In this document: positions 1 to 8,190 of the stretch, one piece after another
How the letters are laid out: each line of letters begins with the position of its first letter
Position numbering within the stretch: the first letter of the stretch is position 1
From: Caulobacter sp. NIBR1757
GTDB lineage: Bacteria > Pseudomonadota > Alphaproteobacteria > Caulobacterales > Caulobacteraceae
Direction: 5' to 3'
NCBI RefSeq assembly: GCF_027912495.1
Contig: NZ_CP115463.1
Span: 1,635,501-1,699,500 of the forward strand
DNA length: 64,000 bases
The notes under the pieces: generated by a model
The model's database searches: none
What the model was told of the DNA's origin: nothing
What the model saw: the letters and a program-made list of their open reading frames with translations, nothing else
Translations under genes and position numbers: made by a program

Positions 1-71
1 CCCGGCCCGAAAGCCAGCTATCTTGCGGCCTGAAAAGAGAGCGCGGGGCGTATCGCGCGGGAGGACTCACC

Positions 72-1187
72 GTGAATTTCGATTATTCGGACGACCAGAA
101 GCTGCTGAAGGGCGAGGCGCGCAAGTTCCTCGAGGCCCGCTCGCCGACCAGCGCGGTGCGCGTGGTGCTGAACGACGACGCGGTGTCCTACGACAAGGCC
201 CTTTGGGCCGGCGTCGCCGAGCAGGGCTGGCTGGGCGCGGCGATCCCCGAGGAATTCGGCGGCCTGGGCCTTGGCCACATCGAGCTCTGCGCCCTCGCCG
301 AGGAACTGGGCCGGTCCCTGGCTCCGATCCCGTTCGCCTCGACGGTCTACTTCGTGGCCGAGGCCATCCTGCTGGCCGGCAACGACGAGCAGAAGGCCCA
401 TCTGCTGCCCAAGATCGCCGCCGGTGAGATCATCGGCTGCTATGCCACCTCCGAGGGCCCGGGCGTCGTCGACGGCGGCTCGCTCAGCTGCACCGTCTCT
501 GGCGGCAAGCTGAACGGCGTGAAGATCCCGGTCACCGACGGCGACATCGCCGACGTCGCCCTGGTGCTGGCCTCCGAGGGCGGCCGTCCCGGCCTGTTCC
601 TGGTCGATCTGAACGGCGAGGGAGTTTCCCGCGAGACGCTCAAGTCACTGGACCCGACCCGCTCGGTCGCCAGGCTGACCTTCAAGGACGCCCCGGCGAA
701 GGCCGTTGGCGCCGCCGGCGATGGCCAGGCGATCACTGAGCAGGTGTTCGACCGCGCCGCCGTCCTGCTGGCCTTCGAACAGGTGGGCGGGGCTGACCGC
801 TGCCTGGAGATGGCCAAGGAATACGCGCTCGAGCGCTACGCCTTCGGCCGCGTCATCGGCAGCTATCAGGCGATCAAGCACAAGCTGGCCGACATGTACG
901 TCAAGAACGAGGTGGCCCGCTCCAACGCCTACTACGGGGCCTGGGCGCTCAACACCAACGCCGCCGAACTGCCCGCCGCCGCTTCGGCCGCGCGCATCGC
1001 CGGCAGCGAGGCCTACTGGTTCGCCTCCAAGGAAAACATCCAGACGCACGGCGGCATGGGCTTCACCTGGGAAGTCGATTGCCACCTCTACTACCGCCGC
1101 TCGCGGCAACTGGCCCTGGTGGCCGGCGGCCCGAAGGTCTGGAAAGAGCGGCTCGTCGGCCAGCTCGAACGTCGTAACGCCGCTTAA
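72..1187 (+). CDS. acyl-CoA dehydrogenase family protein (possible non-catalytic partner subunit)
   Basis: A 371-aa flavoprotein of the acyl-CoA dehydrogenase fold, expected to act on a CoA thioester in the cytoplasm. The N-terminal helical domain (about 1-115) carries the family pattern PEEFGGLGLG. The middle beta domain is about 115-215. The C-terminal helical domain includes ALERYAFGRVIGSYQAIKH and a THGGMGFTWE segment. The segment after it reads RQLALVAGGP where catalytic members usually have a YEGT-type Glu, so this subunit may lack the base at the classical position. The start is GTG, preceded by GGGAGG. The next gene begins 20 bp downstream and is another acyl-CoA dehydrogenase, which suggests a paired (heteromeric) enzyme; that pairing is inference. 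The substrate cannot be told from the sequence. Confidence 0.9.
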   Translation: MNFDYSDDQKLLKGEARKFLEARSPTSAVRVVLNDDAVSYDKALWAGVAEQGWLGAAIPEEFGGLGLGHIELCALAEELGRSLAPIPFASTVYFVAEAILLAGNDEQKAHLLPKIAAGEIIGCYATSEGPGVVDGGSLSCTVSGGKLNGVKIPVTDGDIADVALVLASEGGRPGLFLVDLNGEGVSRETLKSLDPTRSVARLTFKDAPAKAVGAAGDGQAITEQVFDRAAVLLAFEQVGGADRCLEMAKEYALERYAFGRVIGSYQAIKHKLADMYVKNEVARSNAYYGAWALNTNAAELPAAASAARIAGSEAYWFASKENIQTHGGMGFTWEVDCHLYYRRSRQLALVAGGPKVWKERLVGQLERRNAA

Positions 1188-1207
1188 GAGCGCGAGAGGA
1201 AAAGATC

Positions 1208-2422
1208 ATGGATTTCAACGACTCTCCCGAAGAAGCCGCCTACCGCGAAAAGGCTCGCGCCTGGCTCGAAGAGAACGCGGCCGCGCACAAGAACAACTCG
1301 AGCGCCAACGGCCGTAGGCCCAACAGCCCCGAGCACATGGCCGCCGCCAAGGCCTGGCAGGCCAAGAAGGCCGACGCCGGCTACGCCTGCATCACCTGGC
1401 CCAAGGAATGGGGCGGCGGCGGCGGCACGCCGATCCAGTCGGTCATCTTTGGCCAGGAAGAAGGCAAGGTCGGCGTGAACTACGGCTACTTCACCATCGG
1501 CCTCGGCATGTGCGTGCCGACCGTCATGGCCTTCGCCGACGCCGAGACCAAGACCCGCTTTGTGGGTCCCGCCATGCGCGGCGAGGAAATCTGGTGCCAG
1601 CTGTTCAGTGAACCGGCCGGCGGCTCGGACGTGGCGGCCAGCCGCACCCGCGCCGTCAAGGACGGCGACGAATGGGTGATCAACGGCCAGAAGGTCTGGA
1701 CCACCGGCGCGCAGTATTGTGACTACGGCATCCTGCTGGTCCGCACCGACCCCGACGTGCCCAAGCACAAGGGCATGACCATGTTCTGGATCGACATGCA
1801 CGATCCGGCCGTGGAAGTGCGCCCGATCCACCAGGCCTCCGGCGGCTCCGAGTTCAACGAGGTCTACTTCACCGACCTGCGGGTCAAGGACAGCCAGCGC
1901 CTCGGCGGCGTCGGCGACGGCTGGAAGGTGGCCCTGGTCACCCTGATGAACGAGCGCCTGGCGGTCGGCGGGTCCTCGGGCCCCGACTACAAGACGATCA
2001 TGGAACTGGCCCGCCAGACCGACGGCATCAAGGACGGCGCCTTCCGCGAGAAGCTGGCCGACTGGTACGTCGCCGCCGAGGGGCTGAAGCTCACCCGCTT
2101 CCGCACCATGACGGCGCTTTCCAAGGGCCAGACGCCCGGCCCGGAAAGCTCGATCGGCAAGATCATCGCCGCCAACCAGATGCAGGAGATGAGCAACTAC
2201 GGGGTGGAGATGGAGGATCAGTACGGCGTCCTCGTCGATCCCGCCGAAGCCCCGCTCCAGGCCGCCTTCCAGCAGTCCCTGCTGTGGGCGCCGGGCCTGC
2301 GCATCGCCGGCGGCACGGACGAAATCCTCAAGAACATCATCGCCGAACGGGTGCTTGGCCTGCCGGGCGACATCCGTCTGGACAAGGACGTGGCGTTCAA
2401 GGACGTGCCGACGGGGCGGTAG
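1208..2422 (+). CDS. acyl-CoA dehydrogenase
   Basis: A 404-aa acyl-CoA dehydrogenase, full length for the family. It shows CQLFSEPAGGSDVA (FAD/substrate region, about 133-146), WVINGQKVWTTGAQ (about 156-169) and a C-terminal AGGTDEILKNIIAERVLGLP. The usual C-terminal YEGT Glu is replaced, but a Glu is present in TLMNERL (about 250), the helix position used as catalytic base in one subfamily (known from family members; assignment here is inference). The ATG is preceded by GAGAGGAAAAG. It follows the 371-aa paralogue by 20 bp, so the two are very likely co-transcribed and may form one alpha2-beta2 enzyme for fatty acid, steroid or branched acyl-CoA oxidation. Confidence 0.93.
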   Translation: MDFNDSPEEAAYREKARAWLEENAAAHKNNSSANGRRPNSPEHMAAAKAWQAKKADAGYACITWPKEWGGGGGTPIQSVIFGQEEGKVGVNYGYFTIGLGMCVPTVMAFADAETKTRFVGPAMRGEEIWCQLFSEPAGGSDVAASRTRAVKDGDEWVINGQKVWTTGAQYCDYGILLVRTDPDVPKHKGMTMFWIDMHDPAVEVRPIHQASGGSEFNEVYFTDLRVKDSQRLGGVGDGWKVALVTLMNERLAVGGSSGPDYKTIMELARQTDGIKDGAFREKLADWYVAAEGLKLTRFRTMTALSKGQTPGPESSIGKIIAANQMQEMSNYGVEMEDQYGVLVDPAEAPLQAAFQQSLLWAPGLRIAGGTDEILKNIIAERVLGLPGDIRLDKDVAFKDVPTGR

Positions 2423-2452
2423 GATCGACCGCGCGCCACCCGCCCGGGCTGG

Positions 2453-3274
2453 TCATGCGGGTGTCGCCAGATCCTTGCTGATCTGGCGACACCGCGCATC
2501 GGACGGCTTCTGCGCCGAGACGGTTTTGTAGATGGCGGCCGCCTCCGCCGTCTGACCGTTCTTTAGCAGGACGCGAACGAACAGGCGGGTTTCGAAGCTG
2601 TCGCAACCGTGGCCTTGCTTGCTGATAGGCCAGCCGAGCAACATCTTCCGGGCCGCCTGAAGAGCCTCGGCCTTGCGGCCGCGTGCTTCAAGCGCCTCGG
2701 CCAGATCGCGATAGAGATAGCCTCGTCCGATATGTTTGGGCGGCGATTGCGCCGCCGTCTGGAAGGCCTTGATCGCGTCGTCAAACCGTTTGTCGCGCCA
2801 GAGCGATTGGCCGAGAGAATGCCACAGATCGGCATCATTGGGCTCCCGGGCTATTTGAGCCTGGATCGTCGCCACCGAGTCCACCGAGGGCGGGACATAG
2901 ACACCGACGTCTGCTTCCAGAAGAGCAAGCACTCTTGCGACTCCGGCTTTGGATTCACCCGCGGGGTTTGTCTTGGCCGGCATCTTCGCCGACGCGGCTT
3001 GGGCCGATCCGTTGCCGACGGACTCTGCCGCCGCTTCAGCAACGGGCGCCGCCGCCGGCCAGTATTTCTTGATCGCTTCGGAGGCGAATTTCACCCCTGG
3101 CGGATAGAGCGATACAAGCGACAAAGTAGAGACAATCGAGAATGCTGCAATAAGCCCGATAAGAAGTTTATTGTTCTTGAATTTGTCTTTGAATAAATGA
3201 CCGGAAGATAACACAAAGGCCACTGCACCGAGTATCGACAGGAATCCACCAACCAATATCTCAATGAAAATCAC
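2453..3274 (-). CDS. membrane-anchored TPR-containing protein, function unknown
   Basis: A 273-aa protein with two hydrophobic segments at the N-terminus (about 4-28 and 37-60), then an Ala/Pro-rich linker and a soluble C-terminal half. The C-terminal half reads as tetratricopeptide helices: DADLWHSLGQSLWRDKRFDD at about 151-170, then GRGYLYRDLAEALEARGRKA and a third helix pair near 235-255. The layout (two membrane helices plus soluble TPRs) resembles CcmI-type cytochrome c maturation proteins, but no ccm genes are nearby and the similarity is only architectural. The start is preceded by GGGGAGG on the minus strand. It is slightly less GC-rich at its 5' end than its neighbours. I do not recognise a specific function. 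Confidence 0.8.
   Translation of the reverse strand: MIFIEILVGGFLSILGAVAFVLSSGHLFKDKFKNNKLLIGLIAAFSIVSTLSLVSLYPPGVKFASEAIKKYWPAAAPVAEAAAESVGNGSAQAASAKMPAKTNPAGESKAGVARVLALLEADVGVYVPPSVDSVATIQAQIAREPNDADLWHSLGQSLWRDKRFDDAIKAFQTAAQSPPKHIGRGYLYRDLAEALEARGRKAEALQAARKMLLGWPISKQGHGCDSFETRLFVRVLLKNGQTAEAAAIYKTVSAQKPSDARCRQISKDLATPA
2460..2493. terminator. 14-bp-stem hairpin overlapping the 3' end of the TPR gene
   Basis: GGTGTCGCCAGATC (2460-2473) and its exact complement GATCTGGCGACACC (2480-2493) flank a 6-nt loop. It sits between the convergent ends of the acyl-CoA dehydrogenase and the TPR gene, and lies within the last codons of the latter. There is no long T run, so the terminator role is inferred from stem strength and location. 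Confidence 0.55.
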
Positions 3275-3437
3275 GCAAGCCTCCCCCGACGCTTGACAGT
3301 TCTCAGTATCTTCTCAGAGCTCGCGCGCCAGACGGAACGACAGAGCCTCCCAATAAATGACAGGTGCGTCGCGGGCGTGCAATCAAAAGATCGGGTGCGT
3401 CACAAAGCAATTCAGGATAGAATTGGTGTCGGGTCCT

Positions 3438-3833
3438 TCAGGCCGCGCTGGCCAGCACCGCATCGCTCCAGCCGCCGCGCACCGGGGCGTTGGCGGCGAC
3501 GACGCCGGCGAACTGGTGGTCGCGGGTCAGCACGATGAGGCTTTCGCGGTCGGCGTCGGCCAGGCGGGCGATGATGTCCTGGACCTCCTCGTCCTCGTAG
3601 CACCAGTCGATGTAGTGGCTCATCACCGCGAACACCGGGCTGTCGGGTTTCAGGCCCCGGGCGAGGCCGTAATCGACGAGGTCAACCTGGCTGACGGCGC
3701 CGATCAGCCGGCCGTCATGGGCGACCGGCAGTTGGTCGAGCTTGGCCTGCGCCAATGCCGTCGCGGCTTCGCGCAGGCTGGTGTCGTGCGCCAGGGGGGC
3801 GGCAACGGGGGTCATCAGGTCGGCGACGCGCAT
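3438..3833 (-). CDS. two-CBS-domain protein
   Basis: A 131-aa protein consisting of a single Bateman module. The first CBS motif is MRVADLMTPVAAPLAHDTSL followed by LPVAHDGRLIGAVSQVDLVD (about 38-57). The second runs from about 68 with EVQDIIARLADADRESLIVL and a Gly-rich return strand. CBS pairs bind adenine nucleotides and usually regulate a partner protein or act as energy/stress sensors. There is no fused catalytic domain. It lies 110 bp downstream of the GH15 gene on the same strand, with its own EcfG-like promoter candidate in that gap, so it may be a stress-induced small regulator. The actual ligand and partner cannot be read from the sequence. Confidence 0.88.
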   Translation of the reverse strand: MRVADLMTPVAAPLAHDTSLREAATALAQAKLDQLPVAHDGRLIGAVSQVDLVDYGLARGLKPDSPVFAVMSHYIDWCYEDEEVQDIIARLADADRESLIVLTRDHQFAGVVAANAPVRGGWSDAVLASAA

Positions 3834-3867
3834 GCGTTATCACTCCGGCTCGGCCCACCAGGACCAT

Positions 3868-3893
3868 AACAAACCAAGTCGGCTCCACGTTCC
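3868..3893 (-). promoter_or_regulatory. candidate EcfG-type promoter before the CBS gene
   Basis: On the minus strand GGAAC (3893-3889) is followed by 17 nt and TGTT (3871-3868). The alphaproteobacterial general-stress sigma factor consensus is GGAAC-N16/17-CGTT, so one -10 base deviates. It lies 35-60 bp upstream of the CBS start, in the correct orientation. The match is seen directly; sigma factor use is inference. Confidence 0.4.
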
Positions 3894-3943
3894 CCCAAGG
3901 GGCCTGGTTGGAGAGGTAGGGCGATGACTAGCTCCGGAAAGGG

Positions 3944-5740
3944 TCAGCCGCGCTCGATGGTGTGGCCGTTTTCGCCCCTGGCCCGGGTCAGGTTGAAGGC
4001 GCTGTTGATCAGGCCGATGTGGCTGAAGGCCTGCGGGAAGTTGCCGACCTGGCGCTGGTCGACCGGGTCGTACTCCTCGGCCAGCAGGCCCAGATCGTTA
4101 CGGATCGACAGCAGGCGTTCGAACAGGGCCTCGGCGTCGTCCAGCCGGCCGATGGCGACATAGGCGTCGACCAGCCAGAAGGTGCAGACCAGGAAGGCGC
4201 CCTCGGTGGTGTTGAGGCCGTCGTCGATCTCGCCGGTGTCGTAGCGGTGGACGAAGCCGCCGTGCAGCAGATCGCGCTCGATGGCCTCGACGGTGCCGAT
4301 GTAGCGGGGATCGTCGGCGGCCACGAAGCCCAGTTCGGCCAGCAGGAGCAGGGAGGCATCGACCGCCTGGCTGCCGTAGGAGCGGACGAAGGTGTTGTGG
4401 TCGGCGTCGAAGCCGTTGGCGATGACGTCCTCGCGGATTTCGTCGCGGACGGCGCGATAGCGGTCGGCGTCGCCGGGCAGGCCGTAGTGTTCGACGGCCT
4501 GGACGGCGCGGTCGAGGGTGACCCAGGCCATGACCTTGCTGAAGGTGTAGTGCTTGCGGTCGGAGCGGTCCTCCCAGATGCCGTCGTCGGGGGTGCGCCA
4601 GACGCGGCAGACGTGGTCGGTCAGGGCCCGCTCGACGCTCCAGGCGGCCTCGTTGCCGGTCAGGCCGCCACGGCGGGCCTGGTGCAGGCTGTCAGCCAGC
4701 TCGCCATAGACGTCGAGCTGGAACTGGGTGGAGGCGGCGTTGCCGATGCGGACGGGGGTCGAGCCCTCGTAGCCGGGCAGCCAGCCGGCCTCCCACTCGA
4801 TCAGGCGGCGCTCGCCGGCGACGCCGTACATGATCTGCATGTCCTGCGGGCTGCCGGCCACGGCGCGCAGCAGCCAGTCGCGCCAGGCCTGGGCCTCGTC
4901 GTAGTAGCCGGCGTTCATCAGGGCCAGCAGGGTCAGGGTGGCGTCGCGGATCCAGCAGTAGCGGTAGTCCCAATTGCGCGGGCCGCCGATTTTTTCCGGC
5001 AGGCTGGTGGTGGCGGCGGCGACGACGCCGCCGGTCGGGGCGTGGGTCAGGGCCTTGAGGGTGATCAGCGAGCGCATCACCGCCCCGGCCCAGGGGCCGT
5101 CAATGGCGGCCTGGCTGGTCCAGTGCTTCCAGAAGGCCTCGGTGTCGGCCAGGGCCCGGCGCGGGCTGCTGGCGGCGGGCAGGGGCTCGTGGCTGGGGGC
5201 CCAGGTCAGGGTAAAGGGGGTGGTCTCGCCCTGGGAGACGGTGAAGTCGGACTGCAGCAGCCAGCCGTCGCCGGTCATGCCGACCGGGGTGCGCAGGACC
5301 ACCATGTCTGGACCGGCGATGGCCCGGTGGGCGCCGCCGTCGGTGCGGGCCATCCAGGGGGTGACCGCGCCGTAGCCGAAGCGCAGGGCCAGATCGAGCT
5401 TGAAGGCCACCTGGCCGGCGTCGCCGCGCACCATGCGGATCAGCTCGGGGTGGCCGTTCCGGCGGGCCATGAAGTCGATGATGGTGGCGCGGCCGCTCGC
5501 GGTCTCGAAGGTGGTTTCGAGGATCAGGGTGTCTTCGCGGTACCTGCGGGTGACCTTGTAGTCCTCGTCGGCCGGCCAGATGCGCCAGCAGCCGTTGTTG
5601 CGGGTGCCGAGCAGGGCGGCGAAGCAGGCGTCGCTGTCGAACCGCGGCCAGCACAGCCAGTCGACCGAGCCATTGAGGCCGACCAGGGCGCAGGATTCGC
5701 GGTCCCCGATGAGGGCGTAGTCCTCGATGCGTTGCGTCAT
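3944..5740 (-). CDS. glycoside hydrolase family 15 protein (glucoamylase/trehalase-like)
   Basis: A 598-aa cytoplasmic enzyme; no signal peptide is visible. The N-terminal beta-sandwich domain starts MTQRIEDYALIGDRESCALV and contains DWLCWPRFDSDACFAALLG. The (alpha/alpha)6 barrel holds the GH15 signatures RNWDYRYCWIRDATLTL (about 254-270), STQFQLDVYGELADSLH and the catalytic-base region LLAEEYDP (about 551-558). Length and order match the bacterial GH15 group that includes glucoamylases and actinobacterial trehalases, which hydrolyse alpha-glucosidic bonds by inversion. The exact substrate (trehalose, maltodextrin or glucosylglycerol) is not determinable. The CBS gene follows 110 bp downstream. 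A conserved 32-bp element found twice in this window lies 66 bp upstream of the start. Confidence 0.92.
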   Translation of the reverse strand: MTQRIEDYALIGDRESCALVGLNGSVDWLCWPRFDSDACFAALLGTRNNGCWRIWPADEDYKVTRRYREDTLILETTFETASGRATIIDFMARRNGHPELIRMVRGDAGQVAFKLDLALRFGYGAVTPWMARTDGGAHRAIAGPDMVVLRTPVGMTGDGWLLQSDFTVSQGETTPFTLTWAPSHEPLPAASSPRRALADTEAFWKHWTSQAAIDGPWAGAVMRSLITLKALTHAPTGGVVAAATTSLPEKIGGPRNWDYRYCWIRDATLTLLALMNAGYYDEAQAWRDWLLRAVAGSPQDMQIMYGVAGERRLIEWEAGWLPGYEGSTPVRIGNAASTQFQLDVYGELADSLHQARRGGLTGNEAAWSVERALTDHVCRVWRTPDDGIWEDRSDRKHYTFSKVMAWVTLDRAVQAVEHYGLPGDADRYRAVRDEIREDVIANGFDADHNTFVRSYGSQAVDASLLLLAELGFVAADDPRYIGTVEAIERDLLHGGFVHRYDTGEIDDGLNTTEGAFLVCTFWLVDAYVAIGRLDDAEALFERLLSIRNDLGLLAEEYDPVDQRQVGNFPQAFSHIGLINSAFNLTRARGENGHTIERG

Positions 5741-5805
5741 GCGGGGGAGGGGCCGTTCCGGTGGTCTGAAGGAGGAGAACGAGTCAGGTAGCCGACGGTT
5801 GCGAC

Positions 5806-5837
5806 CTTATCGAAGCGACCCACCATTATACCGCGAT
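5806..5837. repeat. 32-bp conserved intergenic element, copy 1
   Basis: CTTATCGAAGCG, a 7-nt spacer, then ATTATACCGCGAT. The same two blocks with the same 7-nt spacing occur at 50495-50526. Read on the minus strand it contains TATAAT (5830-5825) facing the GH15 gene, so it could be a -10 region, but no good -35 lies 17 bp upstream of it. The function is unknown. Confidence 0.5.
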
Positions 5838-6066
5838 GCGAGGGGGGAAATGCGGAAAAGCTCAACAGGGGCTGAGGGGTTTGGTGGCGTCGGGGGAGTT
5901 GGTCGGTGGGACGTCGGTGGGGGATGGGTGGGGATGTGGGGGTGGGGCGGGGAGACGGAGTGGGGGCGTGGGTAGGGACGGGAAGCCCGCCGTTGACAGG
6001 GGTGCGACGTCGGGCCGGACGGACGGGTCGAGGGAGATTTGAATCTCGGGTATGTCGGCCTTTCGG
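5838..6066 (+). other. G-rich non-coding tract between GH15 and VWA genes
   Basis: The gap between the two minus-strand genes (5741-6138) has no convincing gene. From about 5841 to 5985 the plus strand is strongly purine/G-skewed with many runs of three to six G separated by one to four bases (for example GGGGTGGGGCGGGG type spacing near 5937-5952). This is the only such skewed tract in the window. It would lie in the C-rich template or transcript depending on direction, and could form G-quadruplex DNA; that is inference. Confidence 0.5.
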
Positions 6067-6088
6067 GGCCGGTGCTGCCCTCATCCGA

Positions 6089-6129
6089 CCCCCTTCGGGG
6101 GCCACCTTCTCCCGACAAGCGGGAGAAGG
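6089..6129. terminator. double hairpin downstream of the VWA gene
   Basis: Two adjacent stems: CCCCC-ttc-GGGGG (6089-6101) and CCTTCTCCCG-acaag-CGGGAGAAGG (6105-6129). They sit 10 bp beyond the stop codon of the minus-strand VWA gene. The sequence has the look of a dispersed intergenic palindrome used as a terminator. Confidence 0.5.
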
Positions 6130-6138
6130 GACCGGGGT

Positions 6139-7929
6139 TTACTCGTTGAGGCGCTTGCCCTCTTTCGCGGCGCGGACCAGGCGGATGAATTCGGCGCGTT
6201 GGCCGTCGGGGTCCTTGCCGCGGGCGGACTGGGCCAGGGTTTCGATGCGGTCCCAGCCGAAGGCGGGGGAGAGCCAGGGGTCGCCGCGCAGGGTCTGGCC
6301 GTAGGCGGCGACGGAGACGGCCCAGCGGGTGGCCTCGGGGGCGGCGTCCACGGTCGGATAGGCGGATGACGCGCCGATCGGTTGCTGGATCAGTTTCGAC
6401 ACCTGGCCGCCGGGAAGCTTGTAGCGAATCTTCAGGAAGGCCAGCTCGCCGGCCGGGCCCGGGCGCGGGACGGCGGTCCCGTAGCGCAGGGGATCGGCGC
6501 TGGCCGGGCCGCCGACGGGGGTGACTTCGTAGAGGGCGGTGACGCTGACGCCGGAGCCGACTTCGCCGGCATCGACCTGGTCGTTGTTGAAGGCCTCGCG
6601 GGCCAGCATGCGGGTCTCGTAGCCGATCAGGCGGTACTCACTGACCGTGGCCGGGTTGAACTCGACCTGGATCTTCACGTCGTCGGCGATGGGGAAGACG
6701 CTGCCGGAGAAGTCGTCGCGGAACAGCTTGCGGCCTTCCTCCAGGGTGTCGATGTAGCCGGCTGTGCCGTTGCCGTTCTGGGCAAGGGTCTGCATCATGG
6801 TGTCGTTGTAGTTGCCGCGCCCGAAGCCGTAGACCGACAGGTAGATGCCGGTCTTGCGCTTGTCGGCGACGAAGTCCTTGAGCTTGGACGGGTCGGCGAC
6901 GCCGACGTTGAAGTCGCCGTCGGTCAGCAGGATGACGCGGTTGACCGCGTCCTTCCGGAAGTTCTGCTGGGCCAGGGCATAGGCCAGGGCCAGGCCCTCG
7001 CCGCCCGTCGTCGAGCCGCCCGCCTGCAGGGCTCCGAGCGCGCAGCGCATCTTCAGCTTCTCGGCCCCGCTGGTGGGGGCAAGCACCGCTCCGGCCGAGC
7101 CGGCATAGGCGACCATGGAGACGCGGTCGCGCGGCGACAGCTGGTCGATGAGGATGTTCATCGCCTTGGCGGCCAGGGGCAGCTTGTCCTCGGCGGTCAT
7201 CGAGCCGGAGGTGTCGATGAGGAAGACCAGGTTCAGCGGCGGCTGGCTGGCGCGGGGAATGTCGTATCCCTGCAGGCCGATGTGGACGATCTGCTTGCCG
7301 GCCGCCCAGGGCGAGGGGGCGACGGCGGTGTAGGCCTTGAACGGTTCGGCGGCGTTGGCCGGCGCGGCGTAGCCGTAGTCGAAATAGTTGACCAGTTCCT
7401 CGACCCGCACGGCGTCCTTCGGCGGCAGCCGGCCGTCGGTCAGGAAGCGGCGGACATTGGCGTAGGCGGCGGTGTCGACGTCGATGGAGAAGGTCGAGAC
7501 CGGGTCGGTGGCGGCCTGGCGGATCGGGTTGGAGGCGGCGCCCGGGTACTTCTCGGTTTCGATGTCACCGGCCTGTTTGCCGAGCGCGCGGTAGTAACCG
7601 CTGTTTCCCGCGACCTGGGCCGGCGAGGGGGCCATGGCCGGCAGGCTGGGCGAGGAGACCGGCGGCGCCATCAAGACCGGCGGCGGCGGCGGCCGCGGGG
7701 CGGGCGCGTAGGCATAGCGGCGCTTGCCGCCCCCTGGCGAGCGCTTGGCGATGCCGCCCCGGTCCTCGAGGGCGGCCGGGTCGAACCCCAGCCTGGCGCA
7801 GGCGTCCAGCGTCGGCTGGCCGTCGCGGGCCGGCGGCCTGGCGAGCGCGGGCAGGGCCGGTGTGCTGGCGGCGACAAGGATGCACAGGGCGCCGGCGGCA
7901 AGGCCCCGGTAGCGGTTGAGGACGGCCAT
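6139..7929 (-). CDS. secreted VWA-domain protein (YfbK-like)
   Basis: A 596-aa exported protein. The chosen start gives MAVLNRYRGLAAGALCILVA, a signal peptide ending near ALARP, and is preceded by GGGGA at the right spacing; a longer in-frame reading from 7980 would bury the signal. A Pro-rich linker (about 75-95) leads to the YfbK N-terminal region (TFSIDVDTAAYANVRRFL, about 145-162), then a von Willebrand A domain with the metal site DTSGSM (about 240) and LLTDGDFNVG. The C-terminal part, with RGNYNDTMMQTLA and the final RAEFIRLVRAA, is the domain that follows VWA in this family. These proteins bind a divalent metal and a protein partner at the envelope; the partner is unknown. Confidence 0.9.
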   Translation of the reverse strand: MAVLNRYRGLAAGALCILVAASTPALPALARPPARDGQPTLDACARLGFDPAALEDRGGIAKRSPGGGKRRYAYAPAPRPPPPPVLMAPPVSSPSLPAMAPSPAQVAGNSGYYRALGKQAGDIETEKYPGAASNPIRQAATDPVSTFSIDVDTAAYANVRRFLTDGRLPPKDAVRVEELVNYFDYGYAAPANAAEPFKAYTAVAPSPWAAGKQIVHIGLQGYDIPRASQPPLNLVFLIDTSGSMTAEDKLPLAAKAMNILIDQLSPRDRVSMVAYAGSAGAVLAPTSGAEKLKMRCALGALQAGGSTTGGEGLALAYALAQQNFRKDAVNRVILLTDGDFNVGVADPSKLKDFVADKRKTGIYLSVYGFGRGNYNDTMMQTLAQNGNGTAGYIDTLEEGRKLFRDDFSGSVFPIADDVKIQVEFNPATVSEYRLIGYETRMLAREAFNNDQVDAGEVGSGVSVTALYEVTPVGGPASADPLRYGTAVPRPGPAGELAFLKIRYKLPGGQVSKLIQQPIGASSAYPTVDAAPEATRWAVSVAAYGQTLRGDPWLSPAFGWDRIETLAQSARGKDPDGQRAEFIRLVRAAKEGKRLNE

Positions 7930-8153
7930 GGTGATTCCCCGTTTCTGGTGTTCCCGGAAACCACGTCGCGCCGCAATCAAGGCAATTTATAGACGTAATA
8001 TGAGCGCTTCGGAGGCGTACCCCTGTTACGTGACCCGTGAATTCTCCTGTCGCGAGAATACCGTTCATCCCCGCTTCAGGAAGCGGGCAGGAGAGTTCCA
8101 TACCCGTGGTGCATGAACTTGACAGACGGTGATCCGGGACCAATGGTGGCCCG

Positions 8154-8168
8154 TTAATTATGGTTAAC
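8154..8168. promoter_or_regulatory. CtrA-like double TTAA site
   Basis: TTAATTATGGTTAAC lies 23-37 bp upstream of the Sel1 gene start. The reverse strand reads GTTAACCATAATTAA, which contains the CtrA-type 8-mer TTAACCAT. The two TTAA halves are 6 bp apart, whereas the full CtrA consensus has 7. A TTGACA hexamer occurs about 35 bp further upstream. Control by CtrA is inference. Confidence 0.35.
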
Positions 8169-8190
8169 GGCGGGGATTGTGGGGGCTGAG

